From positions 496,001 to 560,000 of the forward strand of contig NZ_AP024325.1 of the NCBI RefSeq assembly GCF_018408855.1: a stretch of 64,000 bases of DNA. The letters are read 5' to 3'. Position 1 is the stretch's first letter. Every line of letters starts with the position of its first letter. The notes beneath the pieces are model-generated. The model ran no database searches. It was not told the DNA's origin and was given only the letters and a program-made list of their open reading frames with translations. A program made the position numbers and the translations under genes. Below, one piece after another: positions 25,368 to 34,413 of this stretch. This stretch comes from Caballeronia sp. NK8 (GTDB taxonomy: Bacteria; Pseudomonadota; Gammaproteobacteria; Burkholderiales; Burkholderiaceae).

Positions 25368-26317
25368 TGCGATGCGCCCGACACGCTCGAAGTCGGTGCA
25401 GGCGCGGATGCCGGAGACGTCTCCGACGCCGCGCGCTTGCCGATCTTCGGCCCGATGCCGCGCACCGACACCGTCGCCGTGCGGCCCGCGATCATGCGAA
25501 AGTCCGCCGGAATCTCATCGAGCGTCACGCGCACCGGAATGCGCTGCGCGAGACGCACCCAGCTGAACGCGGGATTCACGTTCGGCAGCAGACTCGGGCT
25601 TTGCTGGCGATCGCGATCCTCGATTGCCGCGACGATGCTCTGCACGTGTCCGCGCAGAATGCCCGGCTCGCCCATCACCTTGATATCGACCGGCTGACCG
25701 ATATCGATGCCGCCCAGCTTCGTTTCCTCGAAATAGCCGTCGACGCGGAACGAATGCATGTCGACGACCGAGAGCACCGCGCGCCCCGCCGACACGAATT
25801 CGCCGACACGCGGCGCGCGATCGTTCAGATAGCCGTCGACGGGACTGACAATCTCCGTGCGTTGCAGATTCAGACGCGCGGTATCGATCGCGACGTCGGC
25901 ATCGGCGAGCGCGGCGGTTGCCTGTTCGACGCGCGAATGCGTTTCCTCGACGACTTCACGCGCGACGAGATTGCCGAGCGCACGGTTGCGCGCATCTTCG
26001 CGGCGCGCCTGATCGAGCGTTGCGCGGCGTTGCTGCGCGCTCGCCTGCGCGTTGCGCAATGCCAGCGCATAGCGCGCCTGATCGATCACGAAGAGCACAT
26101 CGCCTTTCTTGACCTGCTGATTGTCGACGACTTTCACCTCGGTGATGAGGCCGGACACGTCGGGCGCGACCTGGATCACGTCGGCGCGCACGTGACCATC
26201 GCGGGTCCACGGCGCGAACATGTAGTAATCGACGAGCTTCCACAACACGACGCACGCAATCGCGACGACGATGAGCGTAAGCAGAATCTGCCCAATAGAG
26301 AACCAGGTTTTTTTCAC
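25364..26317 (-). CDS. HlyD-family periplasmic adaptor (second FUSC system)
   Basis: 317 residues, starting at GTG 26317, which overlaps the DUF1656 stop as GTGA. One N-terminal membrane helix (~5-27) is followed by YMFAPWTRDGHVRADVIQVAPDVSGLI, a coiled-coil hairpin (~85-145), SPVDGYLNDRAPRVGEFVSAG and a C-terminal beta-barrel. The length fits AaeA/EmrA-like adaptors. The Ala/Pro/Ser tail after ~295 is low-complexity. It shares the WTRDG signature with the adaptor at 15577, so the two pumps are related. Confidence 0.92.
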   Translation of the reverse strand: MKKTWFSIGQILLTLIVVAIACVVLWKLVDYYMFAPWTRDGHVRADVIQVAPDVSGLITEVKVVDNQQVKKGDVLFVIDQARYALALRNAQASAQQRRATLDQARREDARNRALGNLVAREVVEETHSRVEQATAALADADVAIDTARLNLQRTEIVSPVDGYLNDRAPRVGEFVSAGRAVLSVVDMHSFRVDGYFEETKLGGIDIGQPVDIKVMGEPGILRGHVQSIVAAIEDRDRQQSPSLLPNVNPAFSWVRLAQRIPVRVTLDEIPADFRMIAGRTATVSVRGIGPKIGKRAASETSPASAPAPTSSVSGASQ

Positions 26318-26523
26318 GAGATGAGCCGCTGCGAAACGATGACGACAACACCCAGCACCAGAACATAGATGCCGAGATCGAAAATGGAACGGTGCCACAC
26401 GAGGCGATAGAAGCCGACGCGCGCGAGCACGGTGCGGATCGCCAGATTCACGAGATAGGCGATGAACATCAGCACGAGCACGGCGGGCACGAACACGCCG
26501 AGAATGTCGATTTCGCCGATCAT
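26314..26523 (-). CDS. DUF1656 small membrane protein (AaeX-like)
   Basis: 69 residues, from the ATG at 26523 that overlaps the FUSC stop as ATGA. MIGEIDILGVFVPAVLVLMFIAYLV is one helix, and FDLGIYVLVLGVVVIVSQ a second. This is the small two-helix protein regularly encoded between FUSC and HlyD genes in aae-type operons; its role in the pump is not settled. The 69-residue length is typical. Confidence 0.92.
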   Translation of the reverse strand: MIGEIDILGVFVPAVLVLMFIAYLVNLAIRTVLARVGFYRLVWHRSIFDLGIYVLVLGVVVIVSQRLIS

Positions 26524-28595
26524 GTGTGGCGCTCCGGTGTAGAAGGTGTCGCGGGCGGATGCAGCGACAGGCGCATGCCGACCAGCGCGTGCAAGGTATC
26601 GCGCAACCATTTCTCCGCGACGACATCCTGTGCGTTCGTGATCGCGCGTGACGTGACCTGCGCGCTCGCGGTATCGATGTTGTGGATGAGTTCAGCCGGC
26701 ACCGGCTGACGCGCGCGCCGCGCGATGCACAGTTCGAAGTAATGGCGCAGTGCATCGAGCACGATGTCGACGGAGCTCTGCAATTCGACCGGCAGCTTGC
26801 GGCGCGTGCGGCGCAGATCGAGCGCATTGAGCGCGACGCGGAAATCGCGGAAGCTCTCGATCGACGGATGGCGATGCGAGTCCGTCGCGGCGTGACGCGG
26901 CAGAAGTTGCATCAGTCTGTCGAGCATGCGCGCATAGAGATTGCGTTGATCCTCGATCACTTCCGCAGACGACGCGCTCAACACGATATCCGCCCAGGCC
27001 GAACGCGTGAGCCGCGCGGCGGCGAGTTCGGCGCCGAACGGACGCGTCATGCGCGTCCAGATGAACGCGAACAGCAGGCCCGCGACGCCCGCGAGATTGC
27101 TGTTGATGAACACGAAGAAGTTCGCTTCATAGGCGCTTTGAATGCTGATGAAGGTCGCGGTGTTCACCGCCGTGAGCATCGTCACGAGCGTGAAGCGCGG
27201 CCTTGGAATCAGCGTGCCGATGATCAGGAACGGCACCGAGAAAATCAGCACGAGCATCGGAAAGTCGTGTACGTGCGGCAGGACGGCGAATACATAAAGC
27301 CCGGCGAACACGACACTCATGCAGGTCGCGAGAAAGAACGTGAACACTTGCGGCGCGGGTTCGTCGAGCGCGGCGAAGAAGCAGCACGCGACGGCGGCGA
27401 GCGTCACGGCGCCGGCGCCATCGTTCCAGCCCGATTCGATCCATAGCCCGCACGCGACGATGATCGCGCTCACCGCGACGCCCGTCGAAAAGAGCATCAT
27501 GCCGCGATCGAAAAAGCGCGCCGTGCCGCCGAGACGCCAGTGGCGGAAATGCGGCCGCCATTCGCTGGTTTCGTTGAGAATCGCGGCGCGCAACGCGCGA
27601 ATGTCCTGCCATACGTCGATGACCTGGCCGAGACGCCACAGCGCATTCGACAGCAGCGCGCCGTCCGCGCTCGCGAGCGCTTCGACGGATGGACGCATCG
27701 CATGGATGCGGTCGCGCAGCGCATCCGGCGCGCGGTCGTTCTCGATGTCCTGCACAGCGCGCGGCACGGGCGAGCCGACCCACGCGGCCACGTCCTTGAG
27801 CAGCGTTTCGAGCCCTTCCGGATGCGTGCCGTGCTTGGCGATGAGTTCGATGAGCGGATCGGCCATCGACGAAATCAGCGGCAGAAAGATCTGCATGCGG
27901 CCTTGCAACGCGCGCGCCCGGCGGATGATGTCGGGGCGCGTGTGATCGTAGGTCAACTGGCTCAGCAGCAGTTCGAGCCCGTTGACGGTCGCCGCGAGCC
28001 GCTGGCGCGCCGCCGAGATCGATGCGCCCGCGACATGGCCGGAGAGCGTCTCGCATGCGTAGAACGCGGCGTCGCGAAACCATGCGTCCGTTCGTTCGAT
28101 GAGCGTCGGCGCGAGACGGCTCGGAAACACCGCGCTGCCGACGACGCTCGCCACCACGATGCCGAGCACAATCTCTTCGGTGCGCGTGATGGCGAGATCG
28201 AAGACGGTCGTCGGATTGGTGACGGCGGGCAGGGCGATCAGCGGCAGCGTGTAGCCCGCGAGCAGAAAGACATAGCTGCGCGCGCTGCGGTCGAACATCG
28301 AGAGATAGAGCAGCGTGCCCGTCCACAACGCGACGATCACGCTGAAGAGAAACGGCGACTCGACGAACGGCGGCACGATCAGCACCGCCCCCGCCGCGCC
28401 GATCATCGTGCCGAGCGCGCGATAGAGCGCCTTCGAGCGCGTCGCGCCGACGAACGGATTCGAGACGATATAGACCGTCGCCATCGCCCAATAGGGACGC
28501 GGCAATTCGAGCGCGAGGCCGATATACAGCGCGATCATCGCGGCGGCGAAGGTCTTCGCGGAAAAGAGCCACTCGCGCGCGGATGGAAAGGACAT
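26520..28595 (-). CDS. FUSC-family inner-membrane efflux protein (second system)
   Basis: 691 residues with two membrane blocks (~15-170 and ~360-520), each with the FUSC helix pattern: AAMIALYIGLALELPRPYWAMATVYIVSNP at the start and NTATFISIQSAYEANFFVFINSNLAG in the second block. It resembles AaeB and fusaric-acid resistance proteins, which export aromatic acids. It starts four bases after the MarR-type gene and overlaps the DUF1656 gene. The full set MarR-FUSC-DUF1656-HlyD-OMF makes this the more complete of the two FUSC systems here. Confidence 0.93.
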   Translation of the reverse strand: MSFPSAREWLFSAKTFAAAMIALYIGLALELPRPYWAMATVYIVSNPFVGATRSKALYRALGTMIGAAGAVLIVPPFVESPFLFSVIVALWTGTLLYLSMFDRSARSYVFLLAGYTLPLIALPAVTNPTTVFDLAITRTEEIVLGIVVASVVGSAVFPSRLAPTLIERTDAWFRDAAFYACETLSGHVAGASISAARQRLAATVNGLELLLSQLTYDHTRPDIIRRARALQGRMQIFLPLISSMADPLIELIAKHGTHPEGLETLLKDVAAWVGSPVPRAVQDIENDRAPDALRDRIHAMRPSVEALASADGALLSNALWRLGQVIDVWQDIRALRAAILNETSEWRPHFRHWRLGGTARFFDRGMMLFSTGVAVSAIIVACGLWIESGWNDGAGAVTLAAVACCFFAALDEPAPQVFTFFLATCMSVVFAGLYVFAVLPHVHDFPMLVLIFSVPFLIIGTLIPRPRFTLVTMLTAVNTATFISIQSAYEANFFVFINSNLAGVAGLLFAFIWTRMTRPFGAELAAARLTRSAWADIVLSASSAEVIEDQRNLYARMLDRLMQLLPRHAATDSHRHPSIESFRDFRVALNALDLRRTRRKLPVELQSSVDIVLDALRHYFELCIARRARQPVPAELIHNIDTASAQVTSRAITNAQDVVAEKWLRDTLHALVGMRLSLHPPATPSTPERHT

Positions 28596-28599
28596 GGCG

Positions 28600-29109
28600 C
28601 TAGGCTCCGCGCTTTGCGGCGGAGCGGGCCGGCTTCGCGGGTTCGTCGACCGCTTCGAGCGCGGCGAGCAACTTCGCGTCGGGCGACGCGCCGAACGCGT
28701 TGAGCACGCGCAGCGTCGTTTCGAGATCCTCGCGGCTCACGCCTTTCAGGAGCCGCGCACGCAGTGTGACGAGGCGCGCTTCCATGCGCGCGGTGACGGC
28801 GCGGCCTTCATCGGTGAGCGTGATGGTATTCGCGCGCTTGTCTTCCGGATCTTCGTCGCGGCGCACCAGCCCCGCCGCGCAGAGTTGATCGAGCAGGCGC
28901 ACGAGCGACGGCCCTTCGATGCCGACATGCTCCGCGAGCGTCACCTGGCGCACCGCCTCGCCGAGCCGGTTGGCCGTGAGCAGCGGCACGGCGCACGCTT
29001 CCGACACACCGTACGAAGCGAGCACGCCGTGACTCGTGCGGCGCCAGCGTCGCGCGGCCAGCACGAGCGTGCTGCTCACGGAGCGGCGCAGAATGTCGAG
29101 TTGGGTCAT
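28600..29109 (-). CDS. MarR-family regulator of the efflux operon
   Basis: 169 residues. The winged-helix core shows LTANRLGEAVRQVTLAEHVGIEGPSLVRLLDQLCAAGLVRRDEDPEDKRANTITLTDEGR, including the D-x-R-[A/S] wing typical of MarR/EmrR. It is the first gene of the efflux operon, so it probably represses its own promoter and responds to an aromatic ligand. TATAAT lies only 8 bases before the ATG on the same strand and no ribosome site is seen, so the mRNA may be leaderless. Confidence 0.9.
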   Translation of the reverse strand: MTQLDILRRSVSSTLVLAARRWRRTSHGVLASYGVSEACAVPLLTANRLGEAVRQVTLAEHVGIEGPSLVRLLDQLCAAGLVRRDEDPEDKRANTITLTDEGRAVTARMEARLVTLRARLLKGVSREDLETTLRVLNAFGASPDAKLLAALEAVDEPAKPARSAAKRGA

Positions 29110-29117
29110 GCGGCGGG

Positions 29118-29157
29118 ATTATAGCGAGAAGTCGATTCGTTAGCATCCTATCGACTT
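29118..29157 (-). promoter_or_regulatory. Promoter and dyad of the MarR efflux operon
   Basis: A perfect -10 box TATAAT lies on the minus strand at 29123-29118. Upstream is an 8-base inverted repeat AAGTCGAT (29129-29136) / ATCGACTT (29150-29157) with 13 bases between. The dyad covers the -35 area, a suitable MarR operator position. Confidence 0.55.
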
Positions 29158-29252
29158 ATGTTTTTTCTTTCAGAACGTGTACGGCGATACGGCCGCCGGG
29201 CACGCAAATTGTCGTGCTATCTTTTCGGCTCGACCATCCCGAGCGCGCCACC

Positions 29253-30014
29253 ATGCCGATCGCCTATCTGCGGGGCCTGACCTCGCCCAGCCGCACCGAC
29301 TCCGCGAACCGGCGCCTGGGTTGCGCGCTGGCCTTCGTTGCCGGCGCTGCGAATGCGGGCGGCTTTCTGGCTGTCGGACAATACACGTCGCACATGTCGG
29401 GGCTCGTTTCTTCGATCGCCGATAACCTCGTGCTCGGGCAGGCCGCGTTCGTCTTTTCCGCGATCGGCGCAGTGGGCGCATTTCTCGGCGGCGCGGCCAC
29501 GTCGGCGGTGCTCATCAACTGGGGACGACAGCGGCGCGCGCACAGTGTATTCGCCACGCCGCTGCTGCTCGAAGCCGCGCTTCTGCTCGTGTTCGGCGTG
29601 CTCGGCGCGAATCTGGAAACGCATCGCGTGTGGGACGTGCCGTTGACCGTCGCGCTGCTGTGCTTCGTGATGGGCCTGCAAAACGCGATGATCACGAAGA
29701 TCTCGAAGGCCGAGATCCGCACGACACACGTGACGGGTCTCGTCACGGATATCGGCATCGAAATCGGCAAGAGCCTGTACTGGAACCGTGGCGTCGCGCG
29801 CGATGACGCGGGCTACGTGCGCGCCAATCACGCGCGTCTCGCGCTGCTGAGCGCGCTTTTCGCAATGTTCATGCTCGGCGGCTTCGCGGGCGCGATCGGC
29901 TTCGCGCATCTGGGCTTCGCGACGACCGTGCCGCTTGCCGCGCTGCTCTTGCTGTTCTCGTCAGTGCCGCTTGCGGACGATCTTGCTGCGGGCCGGCGTC
30001 GCGCGCGCCGCTGA
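29253..30014 (+). CDS. DUF1275 (YoaK-family) membrane protein
   Basis: 253 residues from the ATG at 29253; an upstream start at 29214 is possible but lies in the promoter region. The family pattern is clear: ALAFVAGAANAGGFLAVGQYTSHMSGLVSSIADNLVLG, then MGLQNAMITKISKAEIRTTHVTGLVTDIGIEIGKSL. About six membrane helices are present. The function of the family is unknown; some members are called YoaK. It is divergent from the MarR operon and converges on ampR with three bases between the stops. Confidence 0.87.
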   Translation: MPIAYLRGLTSPSRTDSANRRLGCALAFVAGAANAGGFLAVGQYTSHMSGLVSSIADNLVLGQAAFVFSAIGAVGAFLGGAATSAVLINWGRQRRAHSVFATPLLLEAALLLVFGVLGANLETHRVWDVPLTVALLCFVMGLQNAMITKISKAEIRTTHVTGLVTDIGIEIGKSLYWNRGVARDDAGYVRANHARLALLSALFAMFMLGGFAGAIGFAHLGFATTVPLAALLLLFSSVPLADDLAAGRRRARR

Positions 30015-30016
30015 TC

Positions 30017-30889
30017 TCACGGCGATTGCGCGGCCTCCGCGACGATCCAGTCGCGAAACAGCTGCATGCCCGGCGAGAGCCGCCGCGACTTGAGCCACGT
30101 GAGCCAGTAGCTGCCGGTTTTCACTTCGATATCGAACGGGCGCACGAGCAGGCCCGCCTGCAATTCGCGCACGAACATGCGCGGCGGCGCGAGTGCGACG
30201 CCCGCGCCTTGCACCGCGGCTTCCACCATCAGGCGCGATGAATCGAACACTGGGCCGTTCATCGTCCACCTTTCGAGGCCGGCGGCGTCGAACCAGTCGG
30301 TCCAGTCGTCGGCGCGATAGGAGCGCAGCAGCACTTCGTTCGCGAGATCGGCCGGCGTGCCGAGGCGGCGCGCGATCTCGGGCGCGCAGAGTGCTGCGAG
30401 TGGCGCATCGAGCAGCAGCGCATTCTGGGTAGCGGGCCAGATGCCCGTGCCGAAGCGGATCGCGAAATCGAGCCCTTCCGACGCTGGATCGACGAGATTG
30501 TTATGCGTGAGCAGCCGCAATTCGACGAACGGATGCGTCTCACGAAACGCTTTCAGCCGTGGCATCAGCCAGCCGACCGCGAACGTACCGACCACGCCGA
30601 CGGTCAGCACCTCATGAAAATGCCCGCCTTCGAATTGCTTGAGCACGGCTTCGATGCGGCCGAACGCGTCGCTCAGCACGGGCAGCAGGGCGCGGCCTTC
30701 ATCGGTGACGTGCAGGCCGCGCGGCAGGCGTTTGAAAAGCGGCGTGCCGAGCCGCTCTTCGAGCGCGCGCACTTGCTGGCTGACGGCCGCCTGCGTGACG
30801 TTCAGTTCCTGCGCGGCGCGCGTGAAACTCAGGTGCCGCGCGGATGCTTCGAACGCGCGCAGCGCATTCAGGGGAAGATGAGGGCGCAT
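30017..30889 (-). CDS. ampR: LysR-family regulator AmpR
   Basis: 290 residues from MRPHLPLNALRAFEASARHLSF; an in-frame ATG nine bases earlier is equally open. The start is nearly the AmpR signature: RPHLPLNALRAFEASARHLSFTRAAQELNVTQAAVSQQVRALEE. The effector domain follows with RLMVEAAVQGAGVALAPPRMF. AmpR senses muropeptides (activation) and UDP-MurNAc-pentapeptide (repression) from cell-wall recycling and controls ampC. The divergent beta-lactamase gene and the T-N11-A box between them support the name. It may control other genes as well. Confidence 0.9.
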   Translation of the reverse strand: MRPHLPLNALRAFEASARHLSFTRAAQELNVTQAAVSQQVRALEERLGTPLFKRLPRGLHVTDEGRALLPVLSDAFGRIEAVLKQFEGGHFHEVLTVGVVGTFAVGWLMPRLKAFRETHPFVELRLLTHNNLVDPASEGLDFAIRFGTGIWPATQNALLLDAPLAALCAPEIARRLGTPADLANEVLLRSYRADDWTDWFDAAGLERWTMNGPVFDSSRLMVEAAVQGAGVALAPPRMFVRELQAGLLVRPFDIEVKTGSYWLTWLKSRRLSPGMQLFRDWIVAEAAQSP

Positions 30890-30909
30890 GGCTCGCATAA
30901 GATTTTCTA

Positions 30910-30922
30910 TTGCCTGCGGCAA
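30910..30922. promoter_or_regulatory. LysR-type T-N11-A box between ampR and ampC
   Basis: TTGCC-TGC-GGCAA is a perfect 5-base inverted repeat with T-N11-A form, the minimal LysR recognition pattern. It lies 21 bases from the ampR start and about 85 bases before ampC, the position expected for an AmpR site. Confidence 0.6.
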
Positions 30923-31006
30923 ATTATCCTCGATTGTCGAAGCGCGAAAAAGAGCGGATATTTCGCTTCGTTCCAATCATGCAAACCAGAACGAAGGATC
31001 AAGACG

Positions 31007-32170
31007 ATGAAGTTTCGTGCGCTGAGTCTGTTGGCGACAGCCATTTTTTCTTTTGGCGCGATATCGCGCGCCGCGTATGCCGGTGACGCGGACGCAATCC
31101 AGTCGACCGTCGATGAGACCATCAAGCCCTTGATGGCGCTGCACGGCATCACGGGCATGGCGGTGGGCGTCGTTGTGCAGGGCAAGCCATACGTGTTCGA
31201 CTACGGTCTGGCGTCGAAAGCGACGAAGCAACCCGTGACGCGCGATACGCTCTTCGAACTCGGCTCGATCAGCAAGACGTTCACCGCGACGCTTGCGTCC
31301 TACGCGCAGATCGAGGGCGATCTCTCATTGAGCGATCCGGTGAGCAGGCATCTGCCGTCGCTCGCGGGAAGCGAGTTCGGCAAGGTCACGCTGCTGAATC
31401 TCGGCACGCATACGCCGGGCGGGCTGCCGCTGCAAGTGCCCGACCAGGTTCACGACAATGATCAGTTGATGAAGTACTTCCGCACGTGGCGTCCGGCTCA
31501 GCCGCCCGGCACGATCCGCACGTATGCGAATCCCGGCATCGGCACGCTCGGGCTGATCACCGCGAAGAGCATGCGGCAGGACTTCGATGCGCTGATGCAG
31601 ACACGTCTCTTTCCCGCGCTTGGTCTGAAGCACAGTTATATCGACGTGCCCGCTTCGAAGCAGCGCGACTATGCGCAAGGCTACGCAAAAGATGACGCGC
31701 CGATCCGCATGAAGGGAGGCGTGCTGTCCTCGGAGGCGTACGGCGTGAGATCGACCGCCGCCGACATGACGCGCTTCCTGCAGATCAACATGAACATGGT
31801 GCGTATCGATCCGGCGTTCCAGCGCGCCGTCGACGCCACGCACACGGGCTATTTCCGGGCCGGTGCGATGACGCAGGACCTCATCTGGGAGCAGTATCCG
31901 TATCCGGTCGCGTTGCAGGCGCTGCTCGACGGAAACTCGGCGTCGATGATCATGAACGCCACGCCCGTCACCCGCATCGAGCCGCCGCAAGCGCCGCGCG
32001 ACGATGTGTGGATCAACAAGACCGGCTCGACCAATGGGTTCGGCGCGTATATCGCGTTCGTGCCGAAGGAGCGCGTGGGCATCGTGATGCTGGCGAACCG
32101 GAACATCCCCAATGAAGAGCGCGTGAAGGCCGCGTACGCAATCATCACATCGCTCGTCCAGAACCAGTAA
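31007..32170 (+). CDS. ampC: Class C beta-lactamase (AmpC)
   Basis: 387 residues. A signal peptide ends at RAAYAGDA (~25). Catalytic motifs are complete: the SxxK motif Ser87-Ile-Ser-Lys90 in ELGSISKTF, Tyr173-Ala-Asn175 (the YxN motif) and Lys338-Thr-Gly340 before STNGFGAYIAFVP. GYFRAGAMTQDLIWEQYPYP is also typical of class C enzymes. It hydrolyses cephalosporins in the periplasm. The total length is standard. The divergent ampR predicts induction by beta-lactams. No nearby mutation or insertion in the promoter is visible. Confidence 0.95.
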   Translation: MKFRALSLLATAIFSFGAISRAAYAGDADAIQSTVDETIKPLMALHGITGMAVGVVVQGKPYVFDYGLASKATKQPVTRDTLFELGSISKTFTATLASYAQIEGDLSLSDPVSRHLPSLAGSEFGKVTLLNLGTHTPGGLPLQVPDQVHDNDQLMKYFRTWRPAQPPGTIRTYANPGIGTLGLITAKSMRQDFDALMQTRLFPALGLKHSYIDVPASKQRDYAQGYAKDDAPIRMKGGVLSSEAYGVRSTAADMTRFLQINMNMVRIDPAFQRAVDATHTGYFRAGAMTQDLIWEQYPYPVALQALLDGNSASMIMNATPVTRIEPPQAPRDDVWINKTGSTNGFGAYIAFVPKERVGIVMLANRNIPNEERVKAAYAIITSLVQNQ

Positions 32171-32393
32171 AGCAATGTGCGTCCGCACATCGAAATAGAT
32201 CGATGCACATGCATCCGGCTCGTTCATCGGGCCGTATGTCATGTTGGAGACGCCGCACCCTCATGCCTTTCACTCAGGTCCTTCGATCCGGCCTCCGCTT
32301 GCTTGACGCCAGCGTGAGCGCATCGTCGGACCGTATCTTCGGCCTTTCGTCCGCGCCTTTTCATATCGTTCGGAATGTTTTCGGAGAAAGGTC

Positions 32394-33362
32394 ATGTCGA
32401 ATGCCAAACCTCTCATTGAGACGCTGGATCGTCGTGTCGAGCGGCGCGAGCGTCGCCGTCAGTTTTTCAGGAACGCCGGAGGCCTGGGGTTGGGGCTGGT
32501 CGGCGGCACATTGATCAGCGCTTGCGGCGGCGGCTCCGGCGATAACGCGAACGCGAATTCGAGCGCGCCCACGGACGCGGAGATCCTCAACTTCGCGCTC
32601 AATCTCGAATACCTCGAATCGCAGTTCTACTCGTTCGCAACGACCGGTGCGGGGCTGGCCGCGAGCATGACAGGCGGCGTCGGAACGATGGGCACGGTAA
32701 CCGGCGGACAGCAAGTGCCGTTTCAGGACCCGGTGGTGAAGGCCTATGCGAACGAGATCGCGAAGGACGAACTCGAGCACGTGACGTTCCTGCGCTCGGC
32801 CCTCGGCGGCTCGGCGGTCGCGCAGCCGGCGATCGATATCGGCGGGACCGATCCGAACGGCGCGTTCTCCATGGCCGCGCGCGCAGCGGGCCTCGTGGGC
32901 GCGGGCGTCGCGTTCAATCCGTATCAGGACGACAATAACTTTCTGCTCGGCGCGTTCATCTTCGAGGACGTCGGCGTGACCGCGTACAAGGGCGCGGCGC
33001 CGCTCATCAGCAACAAGACCTATCTCGAAGCGGCCGCGGGCATTCTCGCCGCCGAGGCTTATCACGCGGGTCTCGTACGCACCGTGCTCTATGCAAAGGG
33101 TATCCAGATGGGCAGCCTCGTCACGGCCGCCAACGCGATATCGAAAGCGCGCGGCAGTCTCGATCACGTCGGCACCGACGATCAGGGCATCACCGGCGCG
33201 ACGCCGGGCTCGTCCAACATCGTGCCGCTCGACGACAACGGCCTCGCGTTCAGCCGCAACTATGCCAACGTGCTCAATATCGTGTATCTGACGAGCGCGT
33301 CGACGACCAAGGGCGGCTTCTTCCCGAATGGCGTCAACGGCACGTTGCACATGAGCGCATAG
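32394..33362 (+). CDS. Ferritin-like-domain lipoprotein exported by a Tat-like signal
   Basis: 322 residues. The N terminus has RRERRRQFFRNAGGLGLGLVGGTLISACGG: several arginines, a hydrophobic stretch and a lipobox (ISAC), so a Tat-type lipoprotein signal is likely. The next ~200 residues match the ferritin-like DUF4439/dessication-associated family: ILNFALNLEYLESQFYSFATTG and KDELEHVTFLRSAL carry Glu and Glu/His residues of the kind that bind iron in ferritin-like bundles. Later EAAAGILAAEAYHAGLVR supplies a second helix pair. The function is unknown; some members are linked to drying or oxidative stress. It stands alone. Confidence 0.85.
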   Translation: MSNAKPLIETLDRRVERRERRRQFFRNAGGLGLGLVGGTLISACGGGSGDNANANSSAPTDAEILNFALNLEYLESQFYSFATTGAGLAASMTGGVGTMGTVTGGQQVPFQDPVVKAYANEIAKDELEHVTFLRSALGGSAVAQPAIDIGGTDPNGAFSMAARAAGLVGAGVAFNPYQDDNNFLLGAFIFEDVGVTAYKGAAPLISNKTYLEAAAGILAAEAYHAGLVRTVLYAKGIQMGSLVTAANAISKARGSLDHVGTDDQGITGATPGSSNIVPLDDNGLAFSRNYANVLNIVYLTSASTTKGGFFPNGVNGTLHMSA

Positions 33363-33426
33363 CGACGCTTCGTGATTCGCAAGGGCCCGTGACATACTTC
33401 GCCATTGGCCTTTGCACGTCACACGA

Positions 33427-34320
33427 ATGCGTATCGATCCCTACAGTCTCGAGCTCTTCATCTCGGTCGTCGAGGAAGGATCGATCGCGCGCGCCGCGAG
33501 CCGCAGTCATATCGCGCCTTCGGCGTTGAGCAGACGCATCGCGGATCTCGAAGCGGCGATCGGCGTCGCGCTGCTGATCCGCTCGCCGTCGGGCGTGCAA
33601 CTGACCGAAGCGGGCCAGCACGCGTATTCCAGCGCGCGTTCCATCCACGGCCAGCTCGAAGGTATGGCGCGCGAAATCCAGTCGATGAGCGGTCAGATCG
33701 CGGGCGTCGTGCGTTTGCATGCGAACGCATCGGCGATCGTCGGCTTTCTGCCGGAGCGGCTCACGCGGTTCAAGGCGTGCTATCCGCTCGTCGAGATCGC
33801 GCTGACCGAGCAGATCAGCGATGAAGTCATCCGCGCCTGTCTCGACGATCGCGCGGACGTCGGCATATCGGCGAGCGCGAAGACGCCCGCGGGCCTGGAC
33901 GCGTGGCACTTCGCCAGCGATCCGCTCATGGTCGTCCTGCCGCACGCGCACGAACTCGCGCAGGCCGACGCGCTGAGTTTCGCCGAAGTCACGCGCTTTG
34001 CGCTCGTCGCGTTGCAGGCGGGCGGCTCGCTCGATCAGACCTTGAAGGAGCACGCCGACGCCGCGCGCCTGCCGCTCAACGTGGCGGTCACCGTCAACAG
34101 CTTCGATGCGCAGTGCCGCATGGTCGAGGCGGGGCTCGGCATCGGCATCGTGCCGACGAGCGCGGCGTCCGCGTTCGCGGGCTCGCGCAACTTCGCGCGC
34201 GTGCCGTTGCGCGAGGCGTGGGGCGGCGGCCGTTGCCTGCGCGTGCATGCGCCGCGCAAGTCGTCGCGCCTGAAGGCGGTGCAGGCGCTGATCGATATCC
34301 TCATCGACGGCAAGGGTTAA
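33427..34320 (+). CDS. LysR-family transcriptional regulator
   Basis: 297 residues from the ATG at 33427. The helix-turn-helix is at residues ~3-60: SLELFISVVEEGSIARAASRSHIAPSALSRRIADLEAAIG. The effector half has VRLHANASAIVGFLPERLTRFKACYP and VEAGLGIGIVPTSAASAF. Such regulators usually control the neighbouring operon. The aconitase-type gene and MFS transporter begin 93 bases downstream in the same direction, so this is the likely target, with cotranscription possible. Confidence 0.88.
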   Translation: MRIDPYSLELFISVVEEGSIARAASRSHIAPSALSRRIADLEAAIGVALLIRSPSGVQLTEAGQHAYSSARSIHGQLEGMAREIQSMSGQIAGVVRLHANASAIVGFLPERLTRFKACYPLVEIALTEQISDEVIRACLDDRADVGISASAKTPAGLDAWHFASDPLMVVLPHAHELAQADALSFAEVTRFALVALQAGGSLDQTLKEHADAARLPLNVAVTVNSFDAQCRMVEAGLGIGIVPTSAASAFAGSRNFARVPLREAWGGGRCLRVHAPRKSSRLKAVQALIDILIDGKG

Positions 34321-34413
34321 TACGGACATCGCATCTCGCGATGCCCCCTGTGACGAACGAACACTTCGTGTATGCGCGCGTGTTCTTCTAGATTGGCATC
34401 GAAGGAGAATGCG

